From: Sphingomonas sp. Leaf21
GTDB lineage: Bacteria > Pseudomonadota > Alphaproteobacteria > Sphingomonadales > Sphingomonadaceae
Reading direction: 5' to 3'
Assembly (NCBI RefSeq): GCF_916858675.1
Contig: NZ_CAKASM010000003.1
Coordinates: forward strand, 199,674-263,673
DNA length: 64,000 nt
Under the pieces are notes generated by a model. The model made no database searches. It was given only the letters and a program-made list of their open reading frames with translations, and was not told the DNA's origin. Made by a program: the position numbers and the translations under genes. Positions within the stretch are counted from its first letter, which is position 1, and each line of letters begins with the position of its first letter. Shown here in pieces: positions 53,910 to 62,996 of the stretch.

Positions 53910-55057
53910 GCCGTCACTTCGTCCTCGCCGCCGGAGGCACCGGCGGCCATATGGTCCCCGCCGCCGCGCTGGCGGCCGAGCTGACCCGGCGCGGCCACCG
54001 CGTCGCGCTGGTGTCGGATGCGCGCGGCGTGCGCTTTCCGGGGCTGTTCGAGGATATCCAGACCCATGTCCTGCCCGCCGGGCGCTTCGCCGGTGGACCG
54101 GTGGGCTGGACCAAGGCCCTGCGCGAGATGTGGCGCGGCCGCGCGATGGCGCGCGAGCTGTACCGAACCTTCCGTCCCGAGGCGGTGATCGGCTTTGGCG
54201 GCTATCCCGCCATGCCCGCGCTGCTCGCCGCCTTCGCCGAGAATATCCCGACCGCGATTCACGAACAGAATGCGGTGCTCGGCCGCGTCAACCGGCTGGT
54301 CGCGGGCAAGGTCGATGCGATCGCGCTCTCCTATGCTGACACGCAGCGCCTGAGCGCCAAGCATACCGACAAGACCCGGCTGATCGGCAATCCGGTTCGC
54401 GATCAGGTGCTGGCGTTGCGTTCGCGGCCCTATCCGCTGCTGGAGGAGGACGGGATCTTCCGCGTCCTCGTCACCGGCGGCAGCCAGGGCGCGAGCATAT
54501 TGTCCAAGGTCGTGCCCGATGGCCTGGCCATGCTGCCCGTCACCTTCCGGCGGCGGTTGCAGGTCACTCATCAGGCACGGATCGAGGATATCGACGAAGT
54601 TCGCGCCAAATATGCCGAGCATGAGATTCCGGCCGAGCTAGCCACCTATCTGCCCGACCTTCCCGAGCAACTCGCCTGGGCGCATCTGGTGATCGCGCGG
54701 GCGGGCGCCTCGACGCTCGCCGAGCTGACGGTCGCGGGGCGGCCCGCGATCCTCGTGCCGCTGCCATCCGCGACCGACGATCACCAGACGGTGAACGCAC
54801 GCGAGATGACGCAGGCGGGGGGCGCAAGGACGATCGCGCAGAAGGACTTCACGCCGGTCGAACTCGCCAAGCAGATGCAGAAGCTGGGCCTCGATCCGGC
54901 GGCGCTGGAAAATGCGGCGGGCCGTGCGCGCGGTTGCGGTCGGCCCGAAGCGGCGAGCGATCTCGCCGATCTGGTCGAGAATCTCGACGCGCCGCGCATG
55001 GTCTTGCCGGTCGGGGCGGCACGAAAGGGACAGAATTTGGCAGGGGTGGGCGCATGA
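53906..55057 (+). CDS. murG: UDP-GlcNAc:lipid I transferase MurG
   Basis: MurG adds GlcNAc to lipid I on the cytoplasmic membrane face to give lipid II. The 383-residue protein has the N-terminal [40 protein letters not shown] and VTGGSQGA, plus [11 protein letters not shown] for donor binding. It is slightly longer than E. coli MurG because of a C-terminal tail. It overlaps ftsW and murC by 4 nt each. Confidence 0.96.
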   Translation: MSRHFVLAAGGTGGHMVPAAALAAELTRRGHRVALVSDARGVRFPGLFEDIQTHVLPAGRFAGGPVGWTKALREMWRGRAMARELYRTFRPEAVIGFGGYPAMPALLAAFAENIPTAIHEQNAVLGRVNRLVAGKVDAIALSYADTQRLSAKHTDKTRLIGNPVRDQVLALRSRPYPLLEEDGIFRVLVTGGSQGASILSKVVPDGLAMLPVTFRRRLQVTHQARIEDIDEVRAKYAEHEIPAELATYLPDLPEQLAWAHLVIARAGASTLAELTVAGRPAILVPLPSATDDHQTVNAREMTQAGGARTIAQKDFTPVELAKQMQKLGLDPAALENAAGRARGCGRPEAASDLADLVENLDAPRMVLPVGAARKGQNLAGVGA

Positions 55058-56469
55058 AGGGCGTCGCGACGGATATCGGTACGATCCACTTCGTCGGGAT
55101 CGGCGGTATCGGCATGTCGGGCATTGCCGAGGTGATGAAGAATCTCGGCTACCGTGTGCAGGGCTCGGACGTGGCCGAGGGCTATGTCGTGCAGGGGCTG
55201 CGGACCAAGGGTATTCCGGTCGCCATCGGCCATGCGGCGGACAATCTGGGCGAGGCGGTGGTGGTCGTCACCTCGACCGCGATCACCCGCTCCAACCCCG
55301 AAGTCGAAGCCGCGCTGGAACGCCGCATCCCCGTGGTGCGCCGCGCCGAGATGCTGGCCGAGCTGATGCGCCTGAAGTCCACCGTCGCGGTTGCGGGTAC
55401 GCATGGCAAGACGACCACCACCTCGATGGTCGCGGCGTTGCTGGATGCGGGCGGTGTCGATCCGACCGTCATCAATGGCGGCATCATCAACAGCTATGGC
55501 TCGAACGCGCGCCTGGGCGCCTCAGACTGGATGGTCGTGGAGGCGGACGAGAGCGACGGCAGCTTCCTGCGGCTCGACGGCACGATCGCGGTCGTGACCA
55601 ATATCGACCCCGAACATCTCGACCATTACGGCTCGTTCGACCGCGTGAAGGACGCGTTCGTCGAGTTCGTCGAGAATGTGCCCTTCTACGGCGCGGCGCT
55701 TCTTTGCCTCGACCATCCCGAGGTGCAGAACATTCTGCCGCGCGTCCGCGACCGCCGCGTCGTGACCTATGGCTTCTCGGCCCAGGCCGATGTGCGCGGC
55801 GTCAACGTCACGCCGATCCCCGGCGGCAATCGGTTCGAGGCGATCATCCGCCACCGCGACGGTACGGCCCGCTCGATCGAGGGGATCGAACTGCCCATGC
55901 CCGGCCGCCACAATGTCCAGAACGCGCTGGCGGCGATCGGCGTCGCGCTGGAACTGGGGATCGACGACGCGACCATCCAGCAGGGCTTCGGCCAGTTTGG
56001 CGGGGTCAAGCGGCGCTTCACCAAGGTCGGCGAGATCGCGGTGGACGGCGGTGTCGCGACCGTGATCGACGATTACGGCCATCACCCGGTTGAGATCCGC
56101 GCGGTGCTGGCCGCCGCCCGCGAGGGCGCGCGCGGGCGCGTGATCGCGGTGGTGCAGCCGCACCGCTTCACCCGGCTCGGCAATCTGATGGAGGAGTTCC
56201 AGACCGCCTTCAACGATGCCGACCGTGTGCTCGTGACGCCGGTCTATGCGGCGGGCGAACAGCCGATCGAGGGCGTCGACGCCGACGCGCTGGTCGAGGG
56301 GCTGAAGCGGCGCGGGCATCGCTCGACCGCCACGGTCGCCGATGCGGATGCGCTGGCCGAGGAACTGGCGGGCTCGATCCGCGCGGACGACATGATCGTC
56401 TGCCTGGGGGCAGGGGACATCACGAAATGGGCGGCGGGTCTGGCGAGCGCCATCGAGGCGCGCCGATGA
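55054..56469 (+). CDS. murC: UDP-MurNAc:L-alanine ligase
   Basis: MurC attaches L-alanine to UDP-MurNAc, the first stem-peptide residue. The 471-residue protein has [15 protein letters not shown], the ATP loop [25 protein letters not shown], and [10 protein letters not shown] near the C-terminus. It overlaps murG and murB by ATGA. Confidence 0.97.
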   Translation: MKGVATDIGTIHFVGIGGIGMSGIAEVMKNLGYRVQGSDVAEGYVVQGLRTKGIPVAIGHAADNLGEAVVVVTSTAITRSNPEVEAALERRIPVVRRAEMLAELMRLKSTVAVAGTHGKTTTTSMVAALLDAGGVDPTVINGGIINSYGSNARLGASDWMVVEADESDGSFLRLDGTIAVVTNIDPEHLDHYGSFDRVKDAFVEFVENVPFYGAALLCLDHPEVQNILPRVRDRRVVTYGFSAQADVRGVNVTPIPGGNRFEAIIRHRDGTARSIEGIELPMPGRHNVQNALAAIGVALELGIDDATIQQGFGQFGGVKRRFTKVGEIAVDGGVATVIDDYGHHPVEIRAVLAAAREGARGRVIAVVQPHRFTRLGNLMEEFQTAFNDADRVLVTPVYAAGEQPIEGVDADALVEGLKRRGHRSTATVADADALAEELAGSIRADDMIVCLGAGDITKWAAGLASAIEARR

Positions 56470-57353
56470 ACCTGCCCGACACCGCCGGCCGATTGACGCA
56501 CGGAGCGGCCCTGGCGCCGCTCGTGTGGTTCAAGGCGGGCGGACCGGCCGAATATCTGCTGGAGCCGAAGAGCGTCGAGGATCTGTCGGCCTTCCTGCGC
56601 GGGCTCGACCACCAGGTGCCGGTGATGGCGCTGGGCCTCGGCTCGAACCTGATCGTGCGCGACGGCGGCGTGTCGGGTGTGGTCGTGCGGCTGGGCAAGC
56701 CCTTCGCCCATGCGCGTCCGGGGGAGGGGCACCGCATCACCTGTGGCGGTGGTGCGTCGGGCATCCTCGTGTCGTCCAACGCACGCGATGCGGGGATCGG
56801 CGGGCTGGAATTCCTGCGCTCGATCCCCGGCACGGTCGGGGGCTTCGTGCGGATGAACGGCGGGGCTTATGGCCGTGAGGTGGCCGATGTGCTGGTGTCC
56901 GCGACGGTCGTCCGTCGCGACGGCACCATCGAGACGCTGGGCGTCGCCGATCTCGACTACACCTATCGCCACTCGAACCTGACCGACGGGACGGTGGTGG
57001 TGGAGGCGACCTTCCGGGGCCATGCCGCCGAACCGGAGGCGATCCAGGCCGAGATGGACCGCATCGCCGCCGCGCGCGAGGCGTCGCAGCCGCTGCGCTC
57101 CAAGACCGGCGGTTCGACGTTCAAGAACCCCGACGGCCACAAGGCCTGGGCGCTGGTCGATGCGGCGGGCTGTCGCGGTCTGACGCGCGGCGATGCGCAG
57201 GTGTCGGAGAAGCATTGCAACTTCCTGCTCAACCTCGGCAACGCCACCGCCGCCGACATCGAGGCGCTGGGCGAGGAGGTGCGGACGAAGGTCAAGGCCC
57301 ATTCGGGCGTGACGCTCGAGTGGGAAATCCAGCGCGTCGGAGTGGCGAAGTGA
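56466..57353 (+). CDS. murB: UDP-N-acetylenolpyruvoylglucosamine reductase
   Basis: MurB is the FAD enzyme that reduces UDP-GlcNAc-enolpyruvate to UDP-MurNAc. The 295-residue protein has [47 protein letters not shown], the catalytic [13 protein letters not shown] region, and [21 protein letters not shown]. Its length fits the shorter MurB type. The stop is followed by a palindromic repeat, the only large break in the operon. Confidence 0.96.
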   Translation: MNLPDTAGRLTHGAALAPLVWFKAGGPAEYLLEPKSVEDLSAFLRGLDHQVPVMALGLGSNLIVRDGGVSGVVVRLGKPFAHARPGEGHRITCGGGASGILVSSNARDAGIGGLEFLRSIPGTVGGFVRMNGGAYGREVADVLVSATVVRRDGTIETLGVADLDYTYRHSNLTDGTVVVEATFRGHAAEPEAIQAEMDRIAAAREASQPLRSKTGGSTFKNPDGHKAWALVDAAGCRGLTRGDAQVSEKHCNFLLNLGNATAADIEALGEEVRTKVKAHSGVTLEWEIQRVGVAK

Positions 57354-57366
57354 GCGCCACCTCCCC

Positions 57367-57487
57367 AATCCTCCCCATCTTCGATGGGGAGGGGGACCGC
57401 CGCGAAGCAGTGGTGGAGGGGCGAGGGGCTTGCCCCTCCACCAGCCTGCGGCTGGTCCCCCTCCCCAAGCAGAGCTTGGGGAGGATT
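57367..57487. repeat. Type-A palindromic element between murB and ddl
   Basis: The 121-bp element is bounded by aatcctcccc and ggggaggatt, with internal arms of the same family as the murD insertion (ccaccagcctgcggctggtcccc is cut here to its core ccagcctgcggctgg). It fills the murB-ddl gap and leaves a normal ribosome-binding site (AAGGA) for ddl. Confidence 0.9.
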
Positions 57488-57522
57488 GAAGAAGACTCCA
57501 CGCCAACAACAAGGATCGCGTG

Positions 57523-58455
57523 ATGCATATCGTCGTACTGATGGGCGGCTGGTCGGCGGAGCGGCCGGTGTCGCTGATGTCGGGCGCGGGCGTCGCCGAT
57601 GCGCTGGAGCGCAAGGGCCACCGCGTTACCCGGATCGACATGGGTCGCGACGTCGCGGCGCAGTTGGTCGCGGCCGGGCCCGACCTCGTCTTCAACGCGC
57701 TGCACGGATCGCCCGGTGAGGACGGCACGGTGCAGGGGATGCTCGACCTGATGGGCATTCGCTACACCCATTCGGGCCTCGCCACCTCGGTCATCGCGAT
57801 CGACAAGGTGCTGACCAAGCAGGCGCTGGTGCCCCACGGCATCCCCATGCCCGGCGGTCGCATCGTGCGGTCGGAGGAACTGTTCGCCGGCGATCCCCTG
57901 CCACGCCCCTATGTGCTGAAGCCGGTCAACGAGGGCTCCTCGGTCGGCGTCGCGATCGTCACCGACACCAGCAACCACGGCAATCCGATCGCCCGCGACG
58001 CGGCCGGTCCCTGGGCCGAGTTCGAGGAATTGCTGGCGGAACCCTATATCCGGGGTCGCGAGCTGACCACAGCCGTGCTCGGCAACCGCGCGCTGGGCGT
58101 GACCGAACTCAAGCCGAAGAATGGCTGGTACGACTTCGACGCGAAATACACCGACGGCCTGACCGAGCATGTCTGCCCCGCGCAGATTCCGGACGACATC
58201 GCCGAGGCTTGCAAGTCGCTGGCGCTCGAGGCGCACCGGATCCTGGGGTGTCGCGGTGCCTCGCGCTCCGACTTCCGCTGGGATGACGAGCGCGGCGTCG
58301 ACGGGCTCTTCCTGCTCGAGGTCAATACCCAGCCGGGCATGACCCCGCTCAGCCTGGTGCCCGAGCAGGGGCGCCATATCGGCATGGACTATGACACGCT
58401 GGTCCAGGCGATCGTCGACGAGGCGCTGGCCTGGTACGAGGATCAGGCGGGATGA
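57523..58455 (+). CDS. ddl: D-alanine-D-alanine ligase
   Basis: Ddl makes the D-Ala-D-Ala dipeptide used by MurF. The 310-residue ATP-grasp protein has VVLMGGWSAERPVSLMSG, FNALHGSPGEDGTVQGML, YVLKPVNEGSSVGVAIV, GCRGASRSDFRW and LEVNTQPGMTPLSLVPEQ. I chose ATG 57523, with AAGGA seven bases upstream. It overlaps ftsQ by ATGA. Confidence 0.96.
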   Translation: MHIVVLMGGWSAERPVSLMSGAGVADALERKGHRVTRIDMGRDVAAQLVAAGPDLVFNALHGSPGEDGTVQGMLDLMGIRYTHSGLATSVIAIDKVLTKQALVPHGIPMPGGRIVRSEELFAGDPLPRPYVLKPVNEGSSVGVAIVTDTSNHGNPIARDAAGPWAEFEELLAEPYIRGRELTTAVLGNRALGVTELKPKNGWYDFDAKYTDGLTEHVCPAQIPDDIAEACKSLALEAHRILGCRGASRSDFRWDDERGVDGLFLLEVNTQPGMTPLSLVPEQGRHIGMDYDTLVQAIVDEALAWYEDQAG

Positions 58456-59408
58456 GCCGGACGATCAAGCGCGGGCCGCCGCCCCGCCGCCCGGTGCCGC
58501 GCCGTCGCCAGCCGGTCAAGCGCGCGACGCTGTCCGAACGCTTGCTGGCGAGGGTGCCGGTCAGCGAGGAGGCGGTCAAGAAGGCGGTCACCTGGACGAT
58601 CCTGGGCGGCGCGGGTGCGGCGCTGCTGGCGGTCGCGGCCTATGTCGGCGTCCCCGGCATGATCGGCACGGCGATCGCCGAGCAGGCGGGCCATGCCGGT
58701 TTCCGCGTCCAGCAGATCGAGGTCACGGGCCTGAAGCGCATGGATCGGATGACGGTCTATGCCGTGGCCCTCGACCAGCAGAGCCGCGCCATGCCGCTCG
58801 TCAATCTGGAGGACGTGCGCGCCAAGCTGCTGCGTTATGGCTGGATCAAGGACGCGCATGTCTCGCGCCGCCTGCCCGATACGTTGCTCGTCGATATCGA
58901 GGAGCGGACCCCGGCGGCGGTGTGGCAGGACAATGGCCAGCTCACCCTGATCGATGCGGGCGGCGTGCTGCTCGAGCCGGTGCAGCCCGAGGCGATGCCC
59001 GATCTGCCGCTGATCATCGGGCCGGGCGCCAATTTGCAGGAGCCGGGCTATCAGGCGCTGCTTGCCGCCGCGCCCGCTCTGAAACCCCGCGTCAAGGCGG
59101 CGACCTGGATCGGCAATCGCCGCTGGGACCTGACCTTCGACAGCGGCGAGACGCTGGCCCTGCCGGAGGACGGTGCCGGGGCGGCGCTGATGAAATTCGC
59201 GGCGATGGACGGCTCGCGCCCGCTATTGGGGCGCGGCTGGCTGCGCTTCGACATGCGCGACCCTGCAAAGCTGGTTGCGCGAAAGCCCGGTTTGAATCAG
59301 AATCATGCCCTGGCCGAACCGGCGCAGGCGGGCGCGACGAATGCGACCGCACCCGCGACGGACGGCGGCGCGGAGGGGCCGCGCGGCGACGGGGAAATAC
59401 AGGGGTAG
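58452..59408 (+). CDS. ftsQ: Cell division protein FtsQ
   Basis: FtsQ links early and late divisome proteins. The 318-residue protein has a basic cytoplasmic N-terminus, one membrane helix (about residues 40-62), a POTRA domain (about 78-152; VQQIEVTGLKRMD, VRAKLLRYGWIKDAHVSRR) and a periplasmic FtsQ domain. The C-terminal 35 residues are Ala/Gly-rich and poorly conserved. It is coupled to ddl, and ftsA starts 7 bp downstream. Confidence 0.93.
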   Translation: MSRTIKRGPPPRRPVPRRRQPVKRATLSERLLARVPVSEEAVKKAVTWTILGGAGAALLAVAAYVGVPGMIGTAIAEQAGHAGFRVQQIEVTGLKRMDRMTVYAVALDQQSRAMPLVNLEDVRAKLLRYGWIKDAHVSRRLPDTLLVDIEERTPAAVWQDNGQLTLIDAGGVLLEPVQPEAMPDLPLIIGPGANLQEPGYQALLAAAPALKPRVKAATWIGNRRWDLTFDSGETLALPEDGAGAALMKFAAMDGSRPLLGRGWLRFDMRDPAKLVARKPGLNQNHALAEPAQAGATNATAPATDGGAEGPRGDGEIQG

Positions 59409-59415
59409 CAAGAGC

Positions 59416-60675
59416 ATGGCAAAAATTGCACCCGAAGGGCTGATCACCGCCCTAGACATCGGATCGTCCAAGGTGTCGGCGCTGATCGCGCGCAAGGGGG
59501 ACGGTGGCGAATTGATCGTGCTGGGCACCGGCCAGCGCGAGAGCCGGGGCGTCAAGCGCGGCTATATCGCCGATATGGGCGCGACCGAGGCGGCGGTGCG
59601 CGAAGCGGTCGAGCAGGCCGAGCGGATCGCCGGGCTGAACATCGAGAATGTCTGGGTCGGTTTCTCCGCCGGTGGCCTGGTGTCCGACGTGGCCGAGGTG
59701 GAGTTCGAGCTGGGCGGTCATCAGGTCGAGCAGGGGGATATCGATGCGCTGCTGGCCGCCGGGCGCAACTCGATCGATCCGCAAGGCCGGATGGTGCTTC
59801 ACGCGCAGCCCGCGCTCTATACGCTGGACGGCCTGACCGGGGTGAAGAAGCCGCTCGGGCTTCATGCCGACCGGCTGGGCGTGCATATCCATGTCGTCGC
59901 CGCCGATGGCTCGCCGGTGCGCAACCTCGATCTCTGCGTCCGCTCGGCGCATCTGGAGGTCAAGTCGATCATCGCGGCACCCGTGGCGACGGGCCTCGCC
60001 TGCCTGTCCGACGAGGAGCGCGAGCTGGGCGTCGCGCTGGTCGAGATGGGAGCGGGGATCACCAATGTCTCGCTGTTCGCGGGGGGGATGCTGGTCGGGC
60101 TGTGCTCGCTGCCGATGGGCGCGGCGGACATTACCGACGACGTCGCCTCGGCCTTCGGCACGCGGCGGCAGATGGCCGAGCGGATGAAGTGCTTCCACGG
60201 CTCGGCCAACGCCTCCCCGCGCGACAATCACGACATGATCCAGGTGACGCCGATCTCCGCGGAAGATGGCGGCGACACGATGCAGATCACCAAGGCGCAG
60301 CTCATCGCGGTCATCCGCCAGCGGCTGGAGCATCAGATGGGTGAGATTCGCAAGGCGCTCCAGCATCTGAAGTTCGAGGGGCCGGTTGGGCGCCAGGTCG
60401 TGCTGACCGGCGGTGGCGCCGAGCTGAAGGGCATCGCCGACTATGCGCAGCAGGCACTGGGGCGCTCGGTTCGGATCGGCCGACCGCGCGGGCTGTCCGG
60501 CCTGCCCGATGCGCATGGCGGACCGGCTTTCGCGACGCTCGCAGGGCTGGCATTCTACGCCGCGACCGATCCGATCGACCTGCGCAGCATCGCGCCGACC
60601 AATCAGACCGTGCATCGCCCGAGCGGCATGGGGCTGTTTCGGCGGCTCATTCAGGCTGCGAAGGCAAATTATTAA
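59416..60675 (+). CDS. ftsA: Cell division protein FtsA
   Basis: FtsA is an actin-like ATPase that tethers FtsZ to the membrane. The 419-residue protein has ITALDIGSSKVSALIA, VEMGAGITNVSLF and VVLTGGGAELKGI for nucleotide binding, and a C-terminal amphipathic helix (MGLFRRLIQAAKANY) for membrane attachment. The ATG at 59416 follows the ftsQ stop by 7 bp. Confidence 0.96.
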   Translation: MAKIAPEGLITALDIGSSKVSALIARKGDGGELIVLGTGQRESRGVKRGYIADMGATEAAVREAVEQAERIAGLNIENVWVGFSAGGLVSDVAEVEFELGGHQVEQGDIDALLAAGRNSIDPQGRMVLHAQPALYTLDGLTGVKKPLGLHADRLGVHIHVVAADGSPVRNLDLCVRSAHLEVKSIIAAPVATGLACLSDEERELGVALVEMGAGITNVSLFAGGMLVGLCSLPMGAADITDDVASAFGTRRQMAERMKCFHGSANASPRDNHDMIQVTPISAEDGGDTMQITKAQLIAVIRQRLEHQMGEIRKALQHLKFEGPVGRQVVLTGGGAELKGIADYAQQALGRSVRIGRPRGLSGLPDAHGGPAFATLAGLAFYAATDPIDLRSIAPTNQTVHRPSGMGLFRRLIQAAKANY

Positions 60676-60794
60676 GCAAAAGCGTCGTAGGTTCGACGGT
60701 TTTGGGTTGGCACCGGGCCTTTCTGTGGTGCATCAACGATCAATCAGGGGCCCGGTCTTAGCGTATCGATCGGGAACGGCGGAGTAGAATTGGG
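60676..60794 (+). promoter_or_regulatory. ftsA-ftsZ leader region
   Basis: This 119-bp gap is one of only two real spacers after ftsI in the cluster. It contains an accgggcc/ggcccggt pair (60712-60719 and 60749-60756) that could form a long-loop hairpin in the ftsZ leader. A separate ftsZ promoter would be expected here from other alphaproteobacteria, but I could not identify clear hexamers. Confidence 0.4.
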
Positions 60795-62321
60795 ATGAGC
60801 ATCGAATTCATCGCACCCGAGGTCGACGAGCTGACGCCGCGTATCGCGGTGATCGGCGTCGGCGGTGCCGGCGGCAACGCGATTGCGAACATGATGCGCG
60901 CCGAGGTGCAGGGGGTCGATTTCCTCGTCGCCAATACCGACGCGCAGGCGCTGAAGCAGTCGATCGCGCCGCGTCGTATCCAGCTGGGTGCGAAGATCAC
61001 GCAGGGCCTGGGCGCGGGCAGCCGTCCCGAGATCGGTCGCGCGGCGGCCGAGGAGACGATCGAGGATCTCTCGCGCCTGCTCGAGGGCAGCCACATGTGC
61101 TTCATCGCGGCGGGCATGGGCGGCGGCACCGGCACCGGTGCGGCCCCGGTCATCGCCAAGGCGGCGCGGGACATGGGCATCCTGACCGTCGGCGTGGTCA
61201 CCAAGCCCTTTGCGTTCGAGGGCAATCGTCGCGCCAAGTCGGCGGACGGCGGCATCGAGGAACTGCAGAAGTACGTCGATACGCTGATCGTCATCCCGAA
61301 CCAGAATCTGTTCCTGATCGCCAACGCCAACACCACGTTCAAGGAAGCGTTCGCGATGGCGGACGAGGTGCTGCAGCAGGGCGTGCGCGGCATCACCGAC
61401 CTGATGGTCATGCCGGGCCTCATCAACCTCGACTTCGCCGACGTCCGCTCGGTGATGCAGGAGATGGGCAAGGCGATGATGGGCACCGGCGAGGCGACCG
61501 GCGACAATCGCGCGATCGAGGCGGCGCAGAAGGCGATCGCCAACCCGCTGCTCGACGGCGTGTCGATGCAGGGCGCGAAGGGTGTCATCATCTCGATCAC
61601 CGGTGGCGACGACATGCGCCTGCTCGAGGTCGACGAGGCGGCGAATCACATCCGCGAGCTGGTCGATCCCGAGGCCAACATCATCTGGGGTTCGGCGTTC
61701 AACCCCGAGCTGGAGGGTCGTATCCGCGTCTCGGTGGTCGCCACCGGCATCGACGCCGACGTCAAGCCCGGTACGGCGGCCCCGACCGAGACGCAGCGCA
61801 GCAGCTTCAGCATGGGCGGCATGGCCCGCAAGCCGGACGAGACGCCGAGCTACCGGCCGAGCGAACCGGCGGCGGTGACGCCCCCGGCGCCAACCCCAGC
61901 CGCGCCGGTCGAGCAGCCCGCCACCGCCGCCGCGCCGGTCGCGCCCGCGCCGTCGGCCGCTCCGGTGGTCTCCGCGCCGACCGCCGCCGCTGCGCCGAAG
62001 CCCGCGCCCGCGCAGAACGGCGACGACGAACTGGTTCTGGGGGCCGACACGATCGTCCCCGCCGCGCCGACTCCGGAGGCGCAGCCCCAGGCGACCGAGC
62101 CTGCACCGGGCAGCGAGGAAGCGCGTCGCCGCTGGCTCGCTCCGGGCAGCGAAGCGGGCGAGGCTCCCGCCCAGCCAGCGCCTCGCGTAAAGCTCGGCGG
62201 TACGCTGTTCGAGCGCATGTCGAACGCCGCGCGTGGTGCGCAGCGTGACGACAATGCCCAGGGCGGCACGGACCCGTCGCTGGACATTCCGCGCTTCCTG
62301 CATCGTCAGAACAACCAGTAA
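60795..62321 (+). CDS. ftsZ: Cell division GTPase FtsZ
   Basis: FtsZ polymerises into the cytokinetic ring. The 508-residue protein has [13 protein letters not shown], the tubulin GTP signature GMGGGTGTG at 107-115, and [11 protein letters not shown] with the T7-loop residues. A long Ala/Pro-rich linker (about 330-470) is followed by a basic region and the conserved C-terminal peptide [11 protein letters not shown] that binds FtsA and others. The extended linker is normal for alphaproteobacterial FtsZ. Confidence 0.97.
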   Translation: MSIEFIAPEVDELTPRIAVIGVGGAGGNAIANMMRAEVQGVDFLVANTDAQALKQSIAPRRIQLGAKITQGLGAGSRPEIGRAAAEETIEDLSRLLEGSHMCFIAAGMGGGTGTGAAPVIAKAARDMGILTVGVVTKPFAFEGNRRAKSADGGIEELQKYVDTLIVIPNQNLFLIANANTTFKEAFAMADEVLQQGVRGITDLMVMPGLINLDFADVRSVMQEMGKAMMGTGEATGDNRAIEAAQKAIANPLLDGVSMQGAKGVIISITGGDDMRLLEVDEAANHIRELVDPEANIIWGSAFNPELEGRIRVSVVATGIDADVKPGTAAPTETQRSSFSMGGMARKPDETPSYRPSEPAAVTPPAPTPAAPVEQPATAAAPVAPAPSAAPVVSAPTAAAAPKPAPAQNGDDELVLGADTIVPAAPTPEAQPQATEPAPGSEEARRRWLAPGSEAGEAPAQPAPRVKLGGTLFERMSNAARGAQRDDNAQGGTDPSLDIPRFLHRQNNQ

Positions 62322-62366
62322 GATGGAGCGCCTCCCGGCCTTTTGGGCGGGGAGGTGACAGGGCAG

Positions 62367-62394
62367 GGGCCTGCGCGATCCGTCGCGCGGGCCC
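62367..62394 (+). terminator. Terminator downstream of ftsZ
   Basis: A 12-bp stem (gggcctgcgcga / tcgcgcgggccc, one G-U pair) with a 4-base loop is followed by ttcctgcgttt, a weak T-rich tail. It lies 45 bp after ftsZ and probably ends the dcw transcript. Confidence 0.65.
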
Positions 62395-62454
62395 TTCCTG
62401 CGTTTCCGGCCTGGCGGCAATGCCGGGGCAGGGGGCGAACGATTTTCACGCCTT

Positions 62455-62772
62455 CCATCCCAGCGGAGGCTGGAATCTCCGGGGGATGGCGGGACAGGCG
62501 TCGCGTGAGGCCAAAGCGCTCGCTGGCACGACGATTCGGGTTTGGTTAATCGGACTCCCGCTCCCCGCTCCCTGCATCCACCCCGGCGCACGCCGGGGTC
62601 CAGTTGCAGGCGTAGAGTGTTACGGTCCGGCGTCTCCCCATCTGGATCCCGGCTTCCGCCGGGATGGTTCTGTGGCTTCAACCTTCTGCTTCCCCCGCGA
62701 AGGCGGGAGCCCAGTGTTTTCGCCGCGAGCCGATGTGGCAGAAGGCACCGGACCCCCGCCTGCGCGGGGGAA
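62455..62772. repeat. Cluster of five different short palindromes downstream of ftsZ
   Basis: Small palindromes occur at about 62455-62478 (cccagcggaggctgg), 62581-62603 (ccccggcgcacgccgggg), 62642-62667 (cccggcttccgccggg), 62692-62714 (cccgcgaaggcggg) and 62752-62772 (cccccgcctgcgcggggg). Several carry the gtccag/ctgga flank seen in the 34-kb repeat. The rest of the 675-bp gap (62322-62996) shows no gene. Confidence 0.8.
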
Positions 62773-62996
62773 CGGTGGCTGTGGTCATGACAGCGAGTTC
62801 TCCAGGGGCGTCGCCAAGGGCAGAAATCGCGCGAATGTCGACCGGCGGTGGCCCGCGCCGTGTAGCATCGGCCCAACCGCCCCGTCCCCCTCGACGCTCC
62901 AACCCTGTTGGTCGACACCGCAGAGCGCCCGGGCGCGTGACGTGCGCGTTGGGCATTGCGGTGCGCGTCGAAACGCGCTTTATGCGACACGGTCCC

